DNA of 64,000 nucleotides from an uncultured Planctomycetaceae bacterium (GCA_946408825.1 CAMJTU010000010.1:48246-112245), one strand, 5' to 3'. Positions 8,806-19,288 are shown, counted from the stretch's first letter. Notes: generated by a model not told the origin, from the sequence alone. Made by a program: numbers and translations.

Positions 8806-10683
8806 ATGGAGCCGAAACGTTCCGGAAGAACCTTTTTTGAATCGAGCCTAGAGTTAAAGTGCCTTTTCTTTTTCGGTTTGGCGCTCGCGGTTGTCATCGT
8901 TATCAGCGTTTTACTCTATTACAAAGCGACGAAATCTCAGGTCGAAGCCCAAAATCCGCTTATGGGCAAACTTGTCAGCGAGCGTGAATTCTTGCTTATG
9001 CATATCAAAGGATTGGCGTCGGAGAGCGAGACCGAACGATCGAGCGCAATGTCGGACGCCAGCGACGTCAACGATTTCATCGATTCGATGACGACTCTTA
9101 GCGAAAAAATTGGCGGTCTCGGCGAGCGCGCGCGATTTGAAACACGTCTCATTCGGCCTCGGAGTTTAGAGTCGGAGGAGGACGACGACGATCTTATTCT
9201 TGATAGTTTTGAAAAACATATGCTCGAAGAACTCGAAACCAAGCCTGCGCCCGTAGACGAGGTTTCTGGCGAACCGTTTAACGCGCCGATTCAGCGAGTC
9301 GATTCCGAGGGACGTTACCACTATTATCAGCCGTTAAAACTCGAACGCACCTGTTGGAACTGTCATCATGAAATTATGGGGGATTCGTCGCTCGAACTTG
9401 GAGCAATTCTTGGCGTCGTTCAGGTGACGATTCCTGAACCTCCCGCGAAGAAGGAGCGCGCACGACTCTGGACGTTGCTCCTCGGGGGCGCGATCGTTAC
9501 GGCGTTTTTAGCGTTGATGGCGTTTTATGTCGTCATCCGCGTCGTGGTTGTTAAGCCGCTGCGGAGTCTTCGCGAGGTCAGCGAGGCGATTAGTTGCGGC
9601 GACGTGTCGAAACGGGCTGAACTTCAGACGGGCGACGAGTTTGAAGCGCTTGGAACTGCGTTCAATAAAATGATTCTCTATCTTGTGGCGACACATGATC
9701 GCCTAGTGTCGCTTAACGCAGAACTTGAGCAAAACGTCGACGAACTTGCACAGGCAAACTTGCAACTTTACGAATCCAACCGAGTGAAATCAGACTTTAT
9801 GGCGACGATGAGCCATGAACTTCGAACTCCCCTCAACAGTATTCTCGGATTTAGTCAGATACTGGGTTCTATCGAATCCCTCGACGAGCGCCAGCGAAAA
9901 TACGTCAACAATATTAATAATTCTGGAAACTCGCTCCTGAACATGATTAATAATATCCTCGATATGGCGCGTATCGAGGACGGTCGCGTAGAGATCAAAC
10001 TTTCCGATTTTCGTATCGAATCGATTGTGCTCGCGCAGTGCGATATGGCGCGTCCCTTGACAGATAAAAAGAGACTTGATCTAACGACGAAATTTGCGTC
10101 TGATTTGCCGCCGATGCGTCAGGACGAGGCTAGAATTCAGCAGATTCTTAATAATCTCCTTTCCAACGCGATTAAGTTTACGCCGGAAGGCGGACGAATT
10201 CAGGTTGTCGTTAACCGAATCATGCGTCCTCCTGTCGTTAAATCGTTGACGACCCCCGATTCGGAAGAAATTCCCTTCCTCGAAATGATTGTTAAAGACT
10301 CAGGAGTCGGAGTCGCCGAAGAAGATCGACAGATCATTTTCGAGAAATTCCGACAAGGCAAGAGTTCCGCTAGCGGCGGCGCGATGACCCGGGAGTATTC
10401 CGGGAGCGGTCTCGGTCTTTCGATTGTTCGCGAGTTATGTAAGCTTTTGGAAGGCGAGATAACGCTTGAAAGCCAACCGGGGTTTGGGAGCGCTTTTACC
10501 GTTTTCCTTCCTTGGCGTTTGAATCTGCCGACGCTCACTGAATCGGCGATGAAAACGGAAATTCAGGAGTACGCCCGCGGAGGCGTTTCTCGCAACACCG
10601 GCGTTCATTCCCTGCATGTCGCGTCGGACGGCGCGGATCGAGAACGTTCTCAGTCCGACGTTTTTCACAGTCAGAAACGATAA
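8806..10683 (+). CDS. Membrane histidine kinase with periplasmic haem-binding CxxCH sensor domain
   Basis: A 625-residue sensor kinase. TM1 is at about residues 19-41. An extracytoplasmic domain follows to about 220 and contains a single c-type haem motif, CWNCHH (Cys183, Cys186, His187), in the layout of DUF3365/Tll0287-like sensor domains. TM2 is at about 221-249, then HAMP (to about 305), a short coiled coil, the HisKA H-box with phospho-acceptor His337 (MSHELRTPLNS), and a HATPase domain with N-box NNLLSNAIKF, DSGVGV and SGSGLGLSIV. There is no receiver domain and no response regulator beside it, so it is an orphan kinase. It probably senses redox state or a small ligand such as O2 or NO through covalent haem; that is inferred from the motif. 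The last 60 residues are unassigned. Confidence 0.92.
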   Translation: MEPKRSGRTFFESSLELKCLFFFGLALAVVIVISVLLYYKATKSQVEAQNPLMGKLVSEREFLLMHIKGLASESETERSSAMSDASDVNDFIDSMTTLSEKIGGLGERARFETRLIRPRSLESEEDDDDLILDSFEKHMLEELETKPAPVDEVSGEPFNAPIQRVDSEGRYHYYQPLKLERTCWNCHHEIMGDSSLELGAILGVVQVTIPEPPAKKERARLWTLLLGGAIVTAFLALMAFYVVIRVVVVKPLRSLREVSEAISCGDVSKRAELQTGDEFEALGTAFNKMILYLVATHDRLVSLNAELEQNVDELAQANLQLYESNRVKSDFMATMSHELRTPLNSILGFSQILGSIESLDERQRKYVNNINNSGNSLLNMINNILDMARIEDGRVEIKLSDFRIESIVLAQCDMARPLTDKKRLDLTTKFASDLPPMRQDEARIQQILNNLLSNAIKFTPEGGRIQVVVNRIMRPPVVKSLTTPDSEEIPFLEMIVKDSGVGVAEEDRQIIFEKFRQGKSSASGGAMTREYSGSGLGLSIVRELCKLLEGEITLESQPGFGSAFTVFLPWRLNLPTLTESAMKTEIQEYARGGVSRNTGVHSLHVASDGADRERSQSDVFHSQKR

Positions 10684-10736
10684 ACCCTTCAGATTGGCGC
10701 GACGTTCCCTTCAGGATTCAAAGGAAAGTAATTTTT

Positions 10737-13280
10737 ATGAAACGTAGCTTGCTTTTGGCCCTTTTCTGCACGACTGCGATTACGTTGTGTTTTTCAAACG
10801 TTGTGATCGCAGCCGACTCCGACGTCAAATACGACGTGTCTAAACCGTTGCGACTCGTAAAAGCAGGCGAGGCGCCCGTCGGCGAACATTTTGCGCCGAC
10901 GCTCGACTTTAGGGCGCAATGGATTGCCGCTCCAGACCTTCCAGAGCCTGTTTTACCGAACCTTTGGCTTGCATATCGCAAGACGATAGAGCTTGACGCC
11001 ATTCCTAAAAAGGCGATTTGTCGTATTGCTTGCGATTCGAAGTACTGGCTTTATGTCAACGGCAAGAATGTCGTTTTTGAGGGCGGTCTCAAACGCGGTC
11101 CAACTCCCTATGACACCTATTACGACGTCGTCGATCTCAAACCGTTTCTTCAGGAGGGAAAGAATACGATTGCCGTTTTGCATTGGTTCTTTGGCAAGCA
11201 AGCGTTTTCACATGTAAACAGCGGTTTTCCTGGTTTTATTTTTGACGCGACGACGAACGGCGACGACGGGCTTTTTCTCGTGAGCGACGGTTCTTGGAAA
11301 GCGACCGTTTATTCCGCCGTTCCAGAGGGGCTGACCTGTCCGAACATTACAGAACGCGGTCAAAAAGAAGTTTGGCCGAAGTTCGACTCATCCGCCGTTG
11401 CTAAGGATTGGCGCGAAAAAACGTCTGGCGCTTACGAGATGACGACCGCCGATCCTCAACCGAATAGACGTTTGGGCGAATGGAACGTCCGTTTCAACGC
11501 GCAGTATGATTTTGAAGGAGATTGGAAAGTCGTTGGTTTTGACGACTCTTCCTGGAAGAACGCGAAGGAACTAGGTCTCGCTTACGATTCCAAGACGAAG
11601 AAGCCGTTGGCGCCGTGGAATTACCTCTTTAAGCGTCCGTCGCCTCTTTTCAAAGACTGGGGAATGCGCGATTATGTCGCTTTGACCGAAGAACCTCAGT
11701 CTGACGGCAGTCTGAAAGTGGTCTGCGATCTCCCGTATAATCTCCATGCGACCCCGTATCTTAAGGTCGAAGCGCCTGCCGGTTTGACGATTGACATGCG
11801 CACCGACGACTATAAGGGCGGAAGCGAGTATAACGTCCGCGCCGAATATGTTACGAAGGACGGCGTACAAGAGTACGAATCCCTTGGGTGGATGAACGGA
11901 CACCATATGATTTACACGTTGCCCGCGGGCGTCAAGCCGATAGCGCTCCGCTATCGAGAGTCCGGTTATGACACGTCGTTTGTGTCCAACTTTAAATGTA
12001 ACGACGACTTCTACAATCGATTCTGGAAGAAGGCGGAACGTACTCTTTATGTGACGATGCGCGATTCGTATTTCGACTGTCCCGACCGTGAACGTTCACA
12101 CTGGTGGGGCGACGCGGTCAACGAACTCGGCGAGGCGTTTTACGCGCTCGATCGCAACGCCGACGCGATTCCTCGCAAAGCGTTCTATGAACTCGCTCGT
12201 TTCCAACGTGCCGACGGCACGATGTACGCGCCGATTCCCGACGGCAATTGGTCCAAAGAACTTCCTGCGCAAATTCTTGCGACGGTCGGCGCTTGTGGAC
12301 TCGGAACTTATTCCTGGTTTTCTGGCGATTTCGAAACGGACGAGGATATCTACCCTGCGATTAAGCGTTATCTCATGATCTGGGAATTCGACGCAGACGG
12401 AGTCGTCAAAGTGCGGAATGGCGATTGGAGTTGGGGAGATTGGGGCGAAAACATCGATCTTCGCGTTCTCCTTAACGCTTGGTACGCGCTCGCGCTTGAC
12501 GAGGGAATCTTCCTTGCCGAACGACTCGGCGATCAAGACGGATTGAAAGAGTTCAAGACGCGTCGTGAAAGGCTAGACGCTAACTTCAATAAAGTCTTCT
12601 GGACCGGTTCCGAATATCGTGATCCGTCATATAAGGGACGAACGGACGATCGTTCCAACGCGATGGCGATTGTCGCCGGTTTTGTCGCGCCTTCACAGTA
12701 CGGCGCGATGCTCGACGTCTTCAAAAATGAAGAGAACGCCAGTCCTTACATGGAGAAGTATGTTCTTCAAGCTCTTTTCATGATTGGCGAGGGCGATTAC
12801 GCGCTTGAGCGTCTTAAGAAACGTTTTACTAAGATGGTCGATTGCCCCGACTATACGACGCTCTGGGAAGGCTGGGGAATCGGCTCCGAAGGCTATGGCG
12901 GCGGTACGATTAATCACGCATGGAGCGGCGGCGGTCTTACTTGTCTTGCTCAGTATGCGATTGGACTTGTGCCCGTTGCGCCCGCGTTTAAAGAGTTTGT
13001 CGTTCAACCGCAACTTGGTTCGCTTACGTCTGTTAGTAGTTCGACCCAGACAAGTTCCGGTTTGATATCAGTAGCGCTGAAGAAGTCTGACGAGTTCTTT
13101 GAGGCGGAAATATCGGCGCCCGAAAACGTCAGAGGCTGGCTTGCCGTTCCCGAAGGATACGTCGTTCCGACTGCCGCCGCCGCTAAGGACGTGCCTACGT
13201 ATAAGGCTGTCGCTTCTCCGGTCTCGGGTTACGTAGAATTAAAGGCCGGCGTCAATAAACTTTCGTTCAAGCGTAGATAG
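10737..13280 (+). CDS. Secreted alpha-L-rhamnosidase, GH78 family
   Basis: An 847-residue enzyme with a Sec signal peptide (residues 1-25, ending VIAA). The N-terminal half holds the beta-sandwich domains typical of GH78 (KYWLYVNGKNV in the lectin-like part). An (alpha/alpha)6 barrel follows, with the GH78 landmark DCPDRERSHWWGDAVNE at about residues 445-461, then TTLWEGWG and INHAWSGG near 705-730, and a short C-terminal beta domain. GH78 enzymes cleave terminal L-rhamnose from pectin, glycosides and mucilage by inversion. AAGGAAAG precedes the ATG. It follows the kinase gene by 53 bases and ends at its own terminator. Other six-hairpin glycosidase families are possible but less likely. Confidence 0.88.
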   Translation: MKRSLLLALFCTTAITLCFSNVVIAADSDVKYDVSKPLRLVKAGEAPVGEHFAPTLDFRAQWIAAPDLPEPVLPNLWLAYRKTIELDAIPKKAICRIACDSKYWLYVNGKNVVFEGGLKRGPTPYDTYYDVVDLKPFLQEGKNTIAVLHWFFGKQAFSHVNSGFPGFIFDATTNGDDGLFLVSDGSWKATVYSAVPEGLTCPNITERGQKEVWPKFDSSAVAKDWREKTSGAYEMTTADPQPNRRLGEWNVRFNAQYDFEGDWKVVGFDDSSWKNAKELGLAYDSKTKKPLAPWNYLFKRPSPLFKDWGMRDYVALTEEPQSDGSLKVVCDLPYNLHATPYLKVEAPAGLTIDMRTDDYKGGSEYNVRAEYVTKDGVQEYESLGWMNGHHMIYTLPAGVKPIALRYRESGYDTSFVSNFKCNDDFYNRFWKKAERTLYVTMRDSYFDCPDRERSHWWGDAVNELGEAFYALDRNADAIPRKAFYELARFQRADGTMYAPIPDGNWSKELPAQILATVGACGLGTYSWFSGDFETDEDIYPAIKRYLMIWEFDADGVVKVRNGDWSWGDWGENIDLRVLLNAWYALALDEGIFLAERLGDQDGLKEFKTRRERLDANFNKVFWTGSEYRDPSYKGRTDDRSNAMAIVAGFVAPSQYGAMLDVFKNEENASPYMEKYVLQALFMIGEGDYALERLKKRFTKMVDCPDYTTLWEGWGIGSEGYGGGTINHAWSGGGLTCLAQYAIGLVPVAPAFKEFVVQPQLGSLTSVSSSTQTSSGLISVALKKSDEFFEAEISAPENVRGWLAVPEGYVVPTAAAAKDVPTYKAVASPVSGYVELKAGVNKLSFKRR

Positions 13281-13310
13281 TTGCAACGTCAGCGTTGATT
13301 CCAACGATAG

Positions 13311-13345
13311 AGGGCGTCCGACAGGTGTTCGAACGCCCTTGTTTT
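13311..13345 (+). terminator. Terminator of the GH78 gene
   Basis: AGGGCGT (13311-13317) and ACGCCCT (13333-13339) form the stem, followed by TGTTTTCGTT. Confidence 0.7.
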
Positions 13346-13762
13346 CGTTCTGTCCCTTCGTTTTAACAGAGAGATATTAATTCCGAAAAAATCGTTCGCA
13401 TTAGTTTTATTCGGTTGACTATTCTCTCCCGAAAGATAGAATGGATAAACAATACGCGTCTTGTGAGACGTTTTTCTCTCCGGTTGGTCTGGTCTGAACG
13501 CGCTCACAAGATGAAACGGCGGTTTTCGATTCTGCTTTCCCCTTGTCAGTAAGGAGGCGAGATTGGTTCAAGGAATATTTCCTGAACATGCCAACGCGCA
13601 AAAATGTCGGCGTCGAAATCCAGACGTTTGGGACTGGCTCGGTTACTTCGAGTCTCCGGGTCTACCGTTGAAACTTTTGATCAAAACGACGCGAGCATCC
13701 TTCTCAAAGGGAACGGACGGGGCGTGTTGGTTTGCGCTTTCCACTAGACTGAAGACGAACGC
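13346..13762. other. Gene-free region before nusA
   Basis: About 415 bases without a supported gene. rimP, which usually precedes nusA, is absent. An imperfect inverted repeat GTTCAAGGAA...TTTCCTGAAC lies at 13566-13587 and could be a protein site. Nothing else stands out. Confidence 0.45.
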
Positions 13763-15124
13763 ATGAATCCTGACGAAATTAAACGGCTTGTTGACCAGAT
13801 CTATCTCGAGAAGGGCATCGATAGGGCTGTAATTTTTCGATGTATTGAAGAAGCTTTGATGACGGCTGCCAAGCGTCATGGAAGCGACGGCGACGATTCC
13901 GACTATCAAATTTCTATCGATCCTCAAACGGGCGAGATATACGCGTATCGCGATAATGTTCCAATCACAACGGAACAGATTACCGCTCGCGCCGGCGCCC
14001 AGTCCGCGCGTCAGAGTATAACGCAAAAGATTCGGGAGGCGGTACGCGACGCGATCTATGATCGGTACAACGAGCGGCTGAATAGCGGCGAAGAGCTTAT
14101 CTCGGGAGTCGTCCGTAAAATAGAACGCGGCGGCGTCGTCGTTATGGTCGACGGTAAACAGGAGGCTTGGCTTCCGAACAGCAACAGGATTAGGGGCGAA
14201 ATTTATCGGGTTGATTCCGAGTACGATTTTGTGATCGAGTCCGTTGAAAAAGTCGGCATGAAGGCGCGTATTGTTCTTAATCGCAAGAGTAAATTGCTCT
14301 TGCAGCGTCTTTTTGAACGCGAGTGCCCCGAAATTCAAGATGGATCCGTAGAAATTATGGGGATCAGTCGCGACGCAGGTCCCACGACCAGTCGTGATTC
14401 CGCAAATCGCGATCCTTCCAATCGCGAACCTGGCAACCGTTCTAAGATTGCCGTTCGTTCAAACGATTCTCGTATCGATCCCCTTGGCGTCTGTCTTGGC
14501 GTCCGTAACTCGCGGGTGATGAGCGTCTCAAACGCGCTCAATAAGGAGCGTATTGACGTCGTGATTTGGAGCGACGATACGAATGTTTTTATCCAGAATT
14601 CCCTTTCGCCTGCAAAGGTCGACGAGGTTGTTCTGTGCCCTCGTCTCGATCGTGCGTTCGTGACGGTTCACCCCGATCAGTTGCGGCTCGCGATTGGCAA
14701 GCGCGGTCAGAATGTGAATCTCGCGAAGAAGCTTCTTGGCGGATGGGAGCTCGAAATTCTTACTCGCGACGACAAACACGACGAACTTGCAGAAACAATC
14801 AAGCGTGCGACCGCAGAATTCCAAGCGATTGACGGCGTTACGCCCGAGTTTGCCGAGGCGATCGTCGACGAAGGGTTTACTTCCTACTACGATCTCTCCT
14901 GTATCGAGCCTGACGAGTTCATGGAAATTACCGGCGCCTCGCCCGAGTTGACGGCGTCTATCCTTGAAAAGGTCGAAGAACTTGCCGAGGAGCAGGAGCG
15001 TCTTGAAGAGGAACGACGTAAGGCTGAGTACGCGAACCCTGGTCGGGAGAAGAGTGTTCGGAACGACGATAAGAAGAACGATACTTCTTCGCAAGTTCCC
15101 GACGCGCCTGCCGAATCCAACTAG
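13763..15124 (+). CDS. nusA: Transcription termination/antitermination factor NusA
   Basis: A 453-residue NusA. The N-terminal polymerase-binding domain covers about residues 1-110 and S1 about 111-180. KH1 and KH2 follow; KH2 has an intact GKRG motif (RLAIGKRGQNV). One helix-hairpin-helix unit lies at about 350-410, and the tail is charged. Two oddities: a 17-residue Asn/Arg/Asp-rich insertion (about 204-220) of NRDPSNR-like repeats directly before the conserved REPGNRSKIAV, and KH1 reads GVRN (246-249) where GxxG, usually GMRG, is expected. NusA controls pausing, termination and antitermination. It heads the nusA-infB-rbfA block. Confidence 0.96.
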   Translation: MNPDEIKRLVDQIYLEKGIDRAVIFRCIEEALMTAAKRHGSDGDDSDYQISIDPQTGEIYAYRDNVPITTEQITARAGAQSARQSITQKIREAVRDAIYDRYNERLNSGEELISGVVRKIERGGVVVMVDGKQEAWLPNSNRIRGEIYRVDSEYDFVIESVEKVGMKARIVLNRKSKLLLQRLFERECPEIQDGSVEIMGISRDAGPTTSRDSANRDPSNREPGNRSKIAVRSNDSRIDPLGVCLGVRNSRVMSVSNALNKERIDVVIWSDDTNVFIQNSLSPAKVDEVVLCPRLDRAFVTVHPDQLRLAIGKRGQNVNLAKKLLGGWELEILTRDDKHDELAETIKRATAEFQAIDGVTPEFAEAIVDEGFTSYYDLSCIEPDEFMEITGASPELTASILEKVEELAEEQERLEEERRKAEYANPGREKSVRNDDKKNDTSSQVPDAPAESN

Positions 15125-15213
15125 GGGCGACAGACGAAGATTTGTAAAAAACGTCGGCGTTTGTAGAGCCTTTTTCGCATGATTACGTAGCGTTTTTTTC
15201 AAGGGGAAACATT

Positions 15214-15414
15214 TTGTCGATTCGGTTGTATGTGCTTGCTAGGGAACTCGGGGTAGAAAACAACGCCGTTATTGACGTTTGCGCCAAGATTGGCGTCAAG
15301 AGCAATACCAATCAGGGGGGCGATCAAAAAGCTGAACCGTTTTTGGTCGCTCTTTCGACTCTTTCCGACGAAGACGCCGATCGTATACGCAAGTTTTACG
15401 CGGAGTCCCGATAG
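15214..15414 (+). CDS. Stand-alone IF2 N-terminal domain paralogue
   Basis: A 66-residue protein almost identical to the first 68 residues of InfB encoded 328 bases downstream: both begin MSIR and share [14 protein letters not shown] and the block [15 protein letters not shown] 38-base DNA block is identical (15343-15380 and 15880-15917), so the copy is young or is kept similar by gene conversion. It starts with TTG, as does infB, and AAGGGGAAA gives a ribosome binding site. It lacks the seven residues QQKGKKG-like linker seen in InfB and ends with a clean stop after KFYAESR. The reading frame is intact, with mostly synonymous or conservative differences, which argues against simple decay. 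The fold is the small IF2_N helical module that in IF2 contacts the ribosome and IF1. Function of the free module is unknown. Confidence 0.8.
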   Translation: MSIRLYVLARELGVENNAVIDVCAKIGVKSNTNQGGDQKAEPFLVALSTLSDEDADRIRKFYAESR

Positions 15415-15741
15415 AACGTTCAGGGCGCGCCCTTCTGTTGCATGACAGGAATCGCCCTTTTTGACGTGGTCCCAAATCGGGCGCGTCTGGTTAGTTTTAC
15501 CTTTTACAAGGAGACATGCTAAAGTTACTCCATATAACGTAGGTTGAGGAGTCTCTTGAGGTTCCGTGATTTGTTCCGATTCGTTGAACCTGTTGGTTTT
15601 ACGGTCGAAGTTAAACGTGACGTTGGTTAAGCGCGACGAACGGTGGAATTTGATCGTCGGCTTTGGTAAGAGAAAATGCGAGTTACGCATCCTGCGTAAG
15701 ACGCGTAGCGAACCAGTTTAAGCAGTTGAGAGAAGTAAGCA
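15415..15741. other. Spacer between the IF2-N paralogue and infB
   Basis: About 327 bases. AGGGCG (15422-15427) pairs with CGCCCT (15453-15458) followed by TTTT, with an inner CTGT/ACAG stem: a possible intrinsic terminator that would uncouple infB from the upstream genes. The remaining 280 bases show no gene. Confidence 0.5.
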
Positions 15742-18700
15742 TTGTCGATTCGAGTTTATATCCTTGCCAGAGAGCTTGGGGTAGAGAATAACGTTGTTAT
15801 TGACGTTTGCGGTAAGCTTAACGTTAAGAGCAACACTCAACAAAAGGGCAAGAAGGGCGATCAGAAGGCTAAGCAGAACTTGGTCGCTCTTTCGACTCTT
15901 TCCGACGAAGACGCCGACCGTGTTCGTAAACACTACGCTGAAATGAAGGCGGCTAAACAGGCCGCGTCTTTTCATTCCCTGATGGAACCTTCGGCGGACG
16001 CTCCTGTCGAACCTCCGAAGCAGCGTTCCTCTGGGACTGGAAAGATGAGGAAAATTCAGCCCGCGCGTGGCCGCATTACTGAAGTCGATCCCACGAAGCG
16101 TGTTGTTTCTCCCGTTAAGCCTGTCGTTGTAGAACCTACGCGAACAGTAGAAACGGCTTCGCCTTCCGGAACTGAGTCTGGCGAAGGTTCCGCCAAGAAC
16201 TCTCGAGAAAAGTCTGGAACTACGTCTGGAGTTGATCTTTCGTCGACTGTCGTTGGTGAAGAACAACGCGTCAGTTCGTCGAAAGTCGTCGAATCTGAAA
16301 AGACTGATTCCGACGAAAACCTGCAAAAAGTTGGAGCTCTCGAGCCGACTGCAGAACAGTGTAGCCCGTCTGTTTCTGGCGACGTTCATGTTGAGGTCGC
16401 CGGCAAACGATCGGATAATTCTCCAACCGAGGCGGCGGACGAGAAGAAGCCGACTGAAACTATCGAGTCTGCTCCTTCTACCGGAGGACCCTCCGTTGTC
16501 GCGCCGCCGGTTGTTCCTGCGCCTAGCGCGCCGTCTGTTTCTAATAAATCTAACGCCGACGGACGCCGTGGGTTGATTCGTCAGGCTCTCGACGGACGTT
16601 CGGGGCGTGATTCTCAGCGACGTGATCGCGATAAGGATAAAGAAAAATCAAGGGGGCGCGATTCGAGACGTAGCGCGCGTCAACCTGAGGCTCCTCCGAC
16701 GCGTCCCGCGCCTGTTTCTTCGACGTTTATTGCGCAACTAGAATCAAAAGCGCAGGCGCTCGACGAGATGAAACGTCCGCCTGTGATTACGACGCATATA
16801 AACGAGCGTGTGCGCGTCCTTGGTTCTCAGCCGCAGAAACCCAAGACCGATACGACTTCCACGTCGTCTTCTACCGTCAATCGAGTCTCTTCTAGGACGA
16901 ATTTTCCTCATTTCTTCGCTCCGCTCCCGCAGCAAAAGCCTACCGCTCCCGTTAAAAAGGTAGAGAAAGAGCCTGTCGAGCAGAAGCCGAATAAACCGTT
17001 GCCGCCGGAAGCGCTTCGAAGCGCTGCGGGAACTGGACAGGGACCTCTCGCTCAAAGACGTCGCGCCGGCGCGGCTAGCGCGACCGAGCGAACGGAGCGG
17101 CGGTCAATGGCGGATAGTTCCCTTGGCGGAAGTAAGGGCGATCGTTCGTCACGTTCTGTGTTTCAAGGTCGTAATGATTCCAGTTTTGGCGGTTCCCAAG
17201 GCGGCTCCTCTGAATATGGTCAGGGTAAGCGTTCACGTAAGAGCGGTCGAGATCGTGACGATTCTGACGGGCGTGAAGACCTTCGTGGCGGTTCTCGACG
17301 TCGCCAGGGCAATGAAAACCGTCGTCTGCGCAACGGCGGCGACGACGACGCTTATGATAATCGTTACGCGCCGCGCGTCGGCAGTCGATCTGGTCGGCGC
17401 GACGGTAGTAAACAGTCCGCCGGAGGCAACACAATGCCGCGTAAAAACGACGTTGTAATCGAGACGCCCTGTTCCGTGAGGCAGTTTGCCGAGGCGACCG
17501 GTCTTTCTGTGCCTATCGTCATCAAGAAGCTCATGGAACTTGGCTATATGACGAATTTGAATCAAACGCTTGATACAGAAGTCCTTGAACTTCTTATCGT
17601 TGCGTTTGAACTCAAAGCGACCGTCAAGCAGGAAACTTCTCTTGAAGAAACTTACGTCGACGCCGCGTTCGACGTCGAGGATCCGCCGGAGTCGCTCGTT
17701 CCTCGTGGTCCTGTAGTGACCTTCCTTGGCCACGTCGATCACGGCAAGACCTCGCTCTTGGATAGGATTCTCCATCTCCATGTCGTTCAAGGCGAAAAGG
17801 GTGGAATAACGCAGCATATTCGCGCTTATCGCGTCGACGCCCGAGGCGGCAGCGTGACCTTTGTCGACACCCCTGGACACCAAGCGTTCACAGAGATGCG
17901 CGCGCGCGGCGCGAACGTTACCGACGTCGCCGTGTTAGTCGTAGCGGCCGACGACGGCGTGATGCCGCAGACGGAAGAAGCCATTACTCACGCAAGGGCT
18001 GCGGGCGTGCCGATTATTGTGGCACTCAATAAGATGGATCTTCCTGGTATTAATCGCGACAAGGTTATTCAGGATCTTGCTTCGAACGATCTTATGCCTA
18101 GCGAATGGGGCGGGGACGTTGAAATCGTCGAGACAAGCGCTCTGACAGGCATGGGAGTCGACAACCTCCTTGACACGCTTCTTATGGTCGCAGAACTTCA
18201 CGAGCTTAAGGCGAATCCGAATCGTCCTGCTCTCGGCGTCGTTCTCGAGGCTTCGATGAAATCTGGCGAAGGCGTTGTTTGTACTGCGCTTGTCCAAAAG
18301 GGTACGTTGCGACCGGGCGACGTTGTTCTTTGCGGCGCTTCCTACGGTCGCGTGCGTTCAATGACGGATACGCTTGACGTTCATAAACGACTGACCGAAG
18401 CAGGGCCTGGCGTTCCTGTTTTGATTACAGGACTCGACGTCGCGCCTGAAGCGGGCAGTCGTTTTGTCGTGCTCGACGATATTGCCGTCGCGCGTCAAAT
18501 CGCGGAAGAGCGGGCGAAACGCGCTCACGAAATTGAACTTGCCGGCGCTCCTTCCCACGTCACGCTTGAAAGCCTCTTTGAACGCATCAATTCGGCGAAA
18601 TCTCAGCAAACTCTCAATGTTATTATTCGCGCCGACGTTCGCGGCTCTATCGAAGCGATTCGTAAGGAACTTGGCAAACTTGAGCATCCCGAGGTTAAAC

Positions 18701-19218
18701 TTAAGATTCTTCAGGCGACGGTAGGCGGTATTTCCGAAGCCGACGTTCAGCTTGCCGACGCGTCTGACGCGATTATTCTGGGCTTTAACTCTGTTCCAGA
18801 CGAAGGCGCGCGAGCGCTTGCCGAGGCGAAGAAGGTTCAGATTAGGCGTTATGACGTCATTTATAAACTTTCTGAGGATATTCGCGCAGCTCTTGAAGGC
18901 ATGCTCAAGCCCGAAGAGCAAGTTAAGGAACTCGGTCGTGCGCTTGTTCAGCGTACGTTCAACATTACACGAGTTGGCACGATCGCGGGATGTCGCGTGC
19001 TCTTCGGATCAATCGAACGCGATTGCCATGTTCGCGTGATTCGTAACAGCCGCGTAATTGGCGAGTATCTGCTCGAGACGCTCAAACGTGAACGAGACGA
19101 CGCCAAGGAAGTGCGCGAAGGGTATGAGTGTGGCGTTAAACTCAAGAACTTTAACGATGTTAAAGAAGGCGACGTTTTGGAAGCCTATAAGATAGAAGAG
19201 GTTGCCAGAACGTTTTGA
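15742..19218 (+). CDS. infB: Translation initiation factor IF-2
   Basis: A 1158-residue IF-2, long compared with about 890 in E. coli because of a low-complexity linker (about 70-560) rich in Ser, Arg, Pro and Glu. Residues 1-68 are a first IF2_N module and about 570-625 a second. The GTPase domain has GHVDHGKT (663-670), DTPGH (709-713) and NKMD (763-766), followed by domains II, III and IV, with IV ending in the fMet-tRNA-binding beta barrel. It positions initiator tRNA on the small ribosomal subunit. I chose TTG 15742 because GAGAGAAG precedes it and the stand-alone paralogue uses the same start. rbfA follows. Confidence 0.97.
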   Translation: MSIRVYILARELGVENNVVIDVCGKLNVKSNTQQKGKKGDQKAKQNLVALSTLSDEDADRVRKHYAEMKAAKQAASFHSLMEPSADAPVEPPKQRSSGTGKMRKIQPARGRITEVDPTKRVVSPVKPVVVEPTRTVETASPSGTESGEGSAKNSREKSGTTSGVDLSSTVVGEEQRVSSSKVVESEKTDSDENLQKVGALEPTAEQCSPSVSGDVHVEVAGKRSDNSPTEAADEKKPTETIESAPSTGGPSVVAPPVVPAPSAPSVSNKSNADGRRGLIRQALDGRSGRDSQRRDRDKDKEKSRGRDSRRSARQPEAPPTRPAPVSSTFIAQLESKAQALDEMKRPPVITTHINERVRVLGSQPQKPKTDTTSTSSSTVNRVSSRTNFPHFFAPLPQQKPTAPVKKVEKEPVEQKPNKPLPPEALRSAAGTGQGPLAQRRRAGAASATERTERRSMADSSLGGSKGDRSSRSVFQGRNDSSFGGSQGGSSEYGQGKRSRKSGRDRDDSDGREDLRGGSRRRQGNENRRLRNGGDDDAYDNRYAPRVGSRSGRRDGSKQSAGGNTMPRKNDVVIETPCSVRQFAEATGLSVPIVIKKLMELGYMTNLNQTLDTEVLELLIVAFELKATVKQETSLEETYVDAAFDVEDPPESLVPRGPVVTFLGHVDHGKTSLLDRILHLHVVQGEKGGITQHIRAYRVDARGGSVTFVDTPGHQAFTEMRARGANVTDVAVLVVAADDGVMPQTEEAITHARAAGVPIIVALNKMDLPGINRDKVIQDLASNDLMPSEWGGDVEIVETSALTGMGVDNLLDTLLMVAELHELKANPNRPALGVVLEASMKSGEGVVCTALVQKGTLRPGDVVLCGASYGRVRSMTDTLDVHKRLTEAGPGVPVLITGLDVAPEAGSRFVVLDDIAVARQIAEERAKRAHEIELAGAPSHVTLESLFERINSAKSQQTLNVIIRADVRGSIEAIRKELGKLEHPEVKLKILQATVGGISEADVQLADASDAIILGFNSVPDEGARALAEAKKVQIRRYDVIYKLSEDIRAALEGMLKPEEQVKELGRALVQRTFNITRVGTIAGCRVLFGSIERDCHVRVIRNSRVIGEYLLETLKRERDDAKEVREGYECGVKLKNFNDVKEGDVLEAYKIEEVARTF

Positions 19219-19265
19219 CGAGACGTTGAACGATTTTTTCGACGTCGAGTAAGGAGATGCAATCG

Positions 19266-19288
19266 TAGCGCGGCGGGGAACCGCGCTA
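19266..19288 (+). other. Hairpin between infB and rbfA
   Basis: TAGCGCGG (19266-19273) and CCGCGCTA (19281-19288), a perfect 8-base-pair stem with no U-run. Possibly an RNA processing or stability element. Confidence 0.4.
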
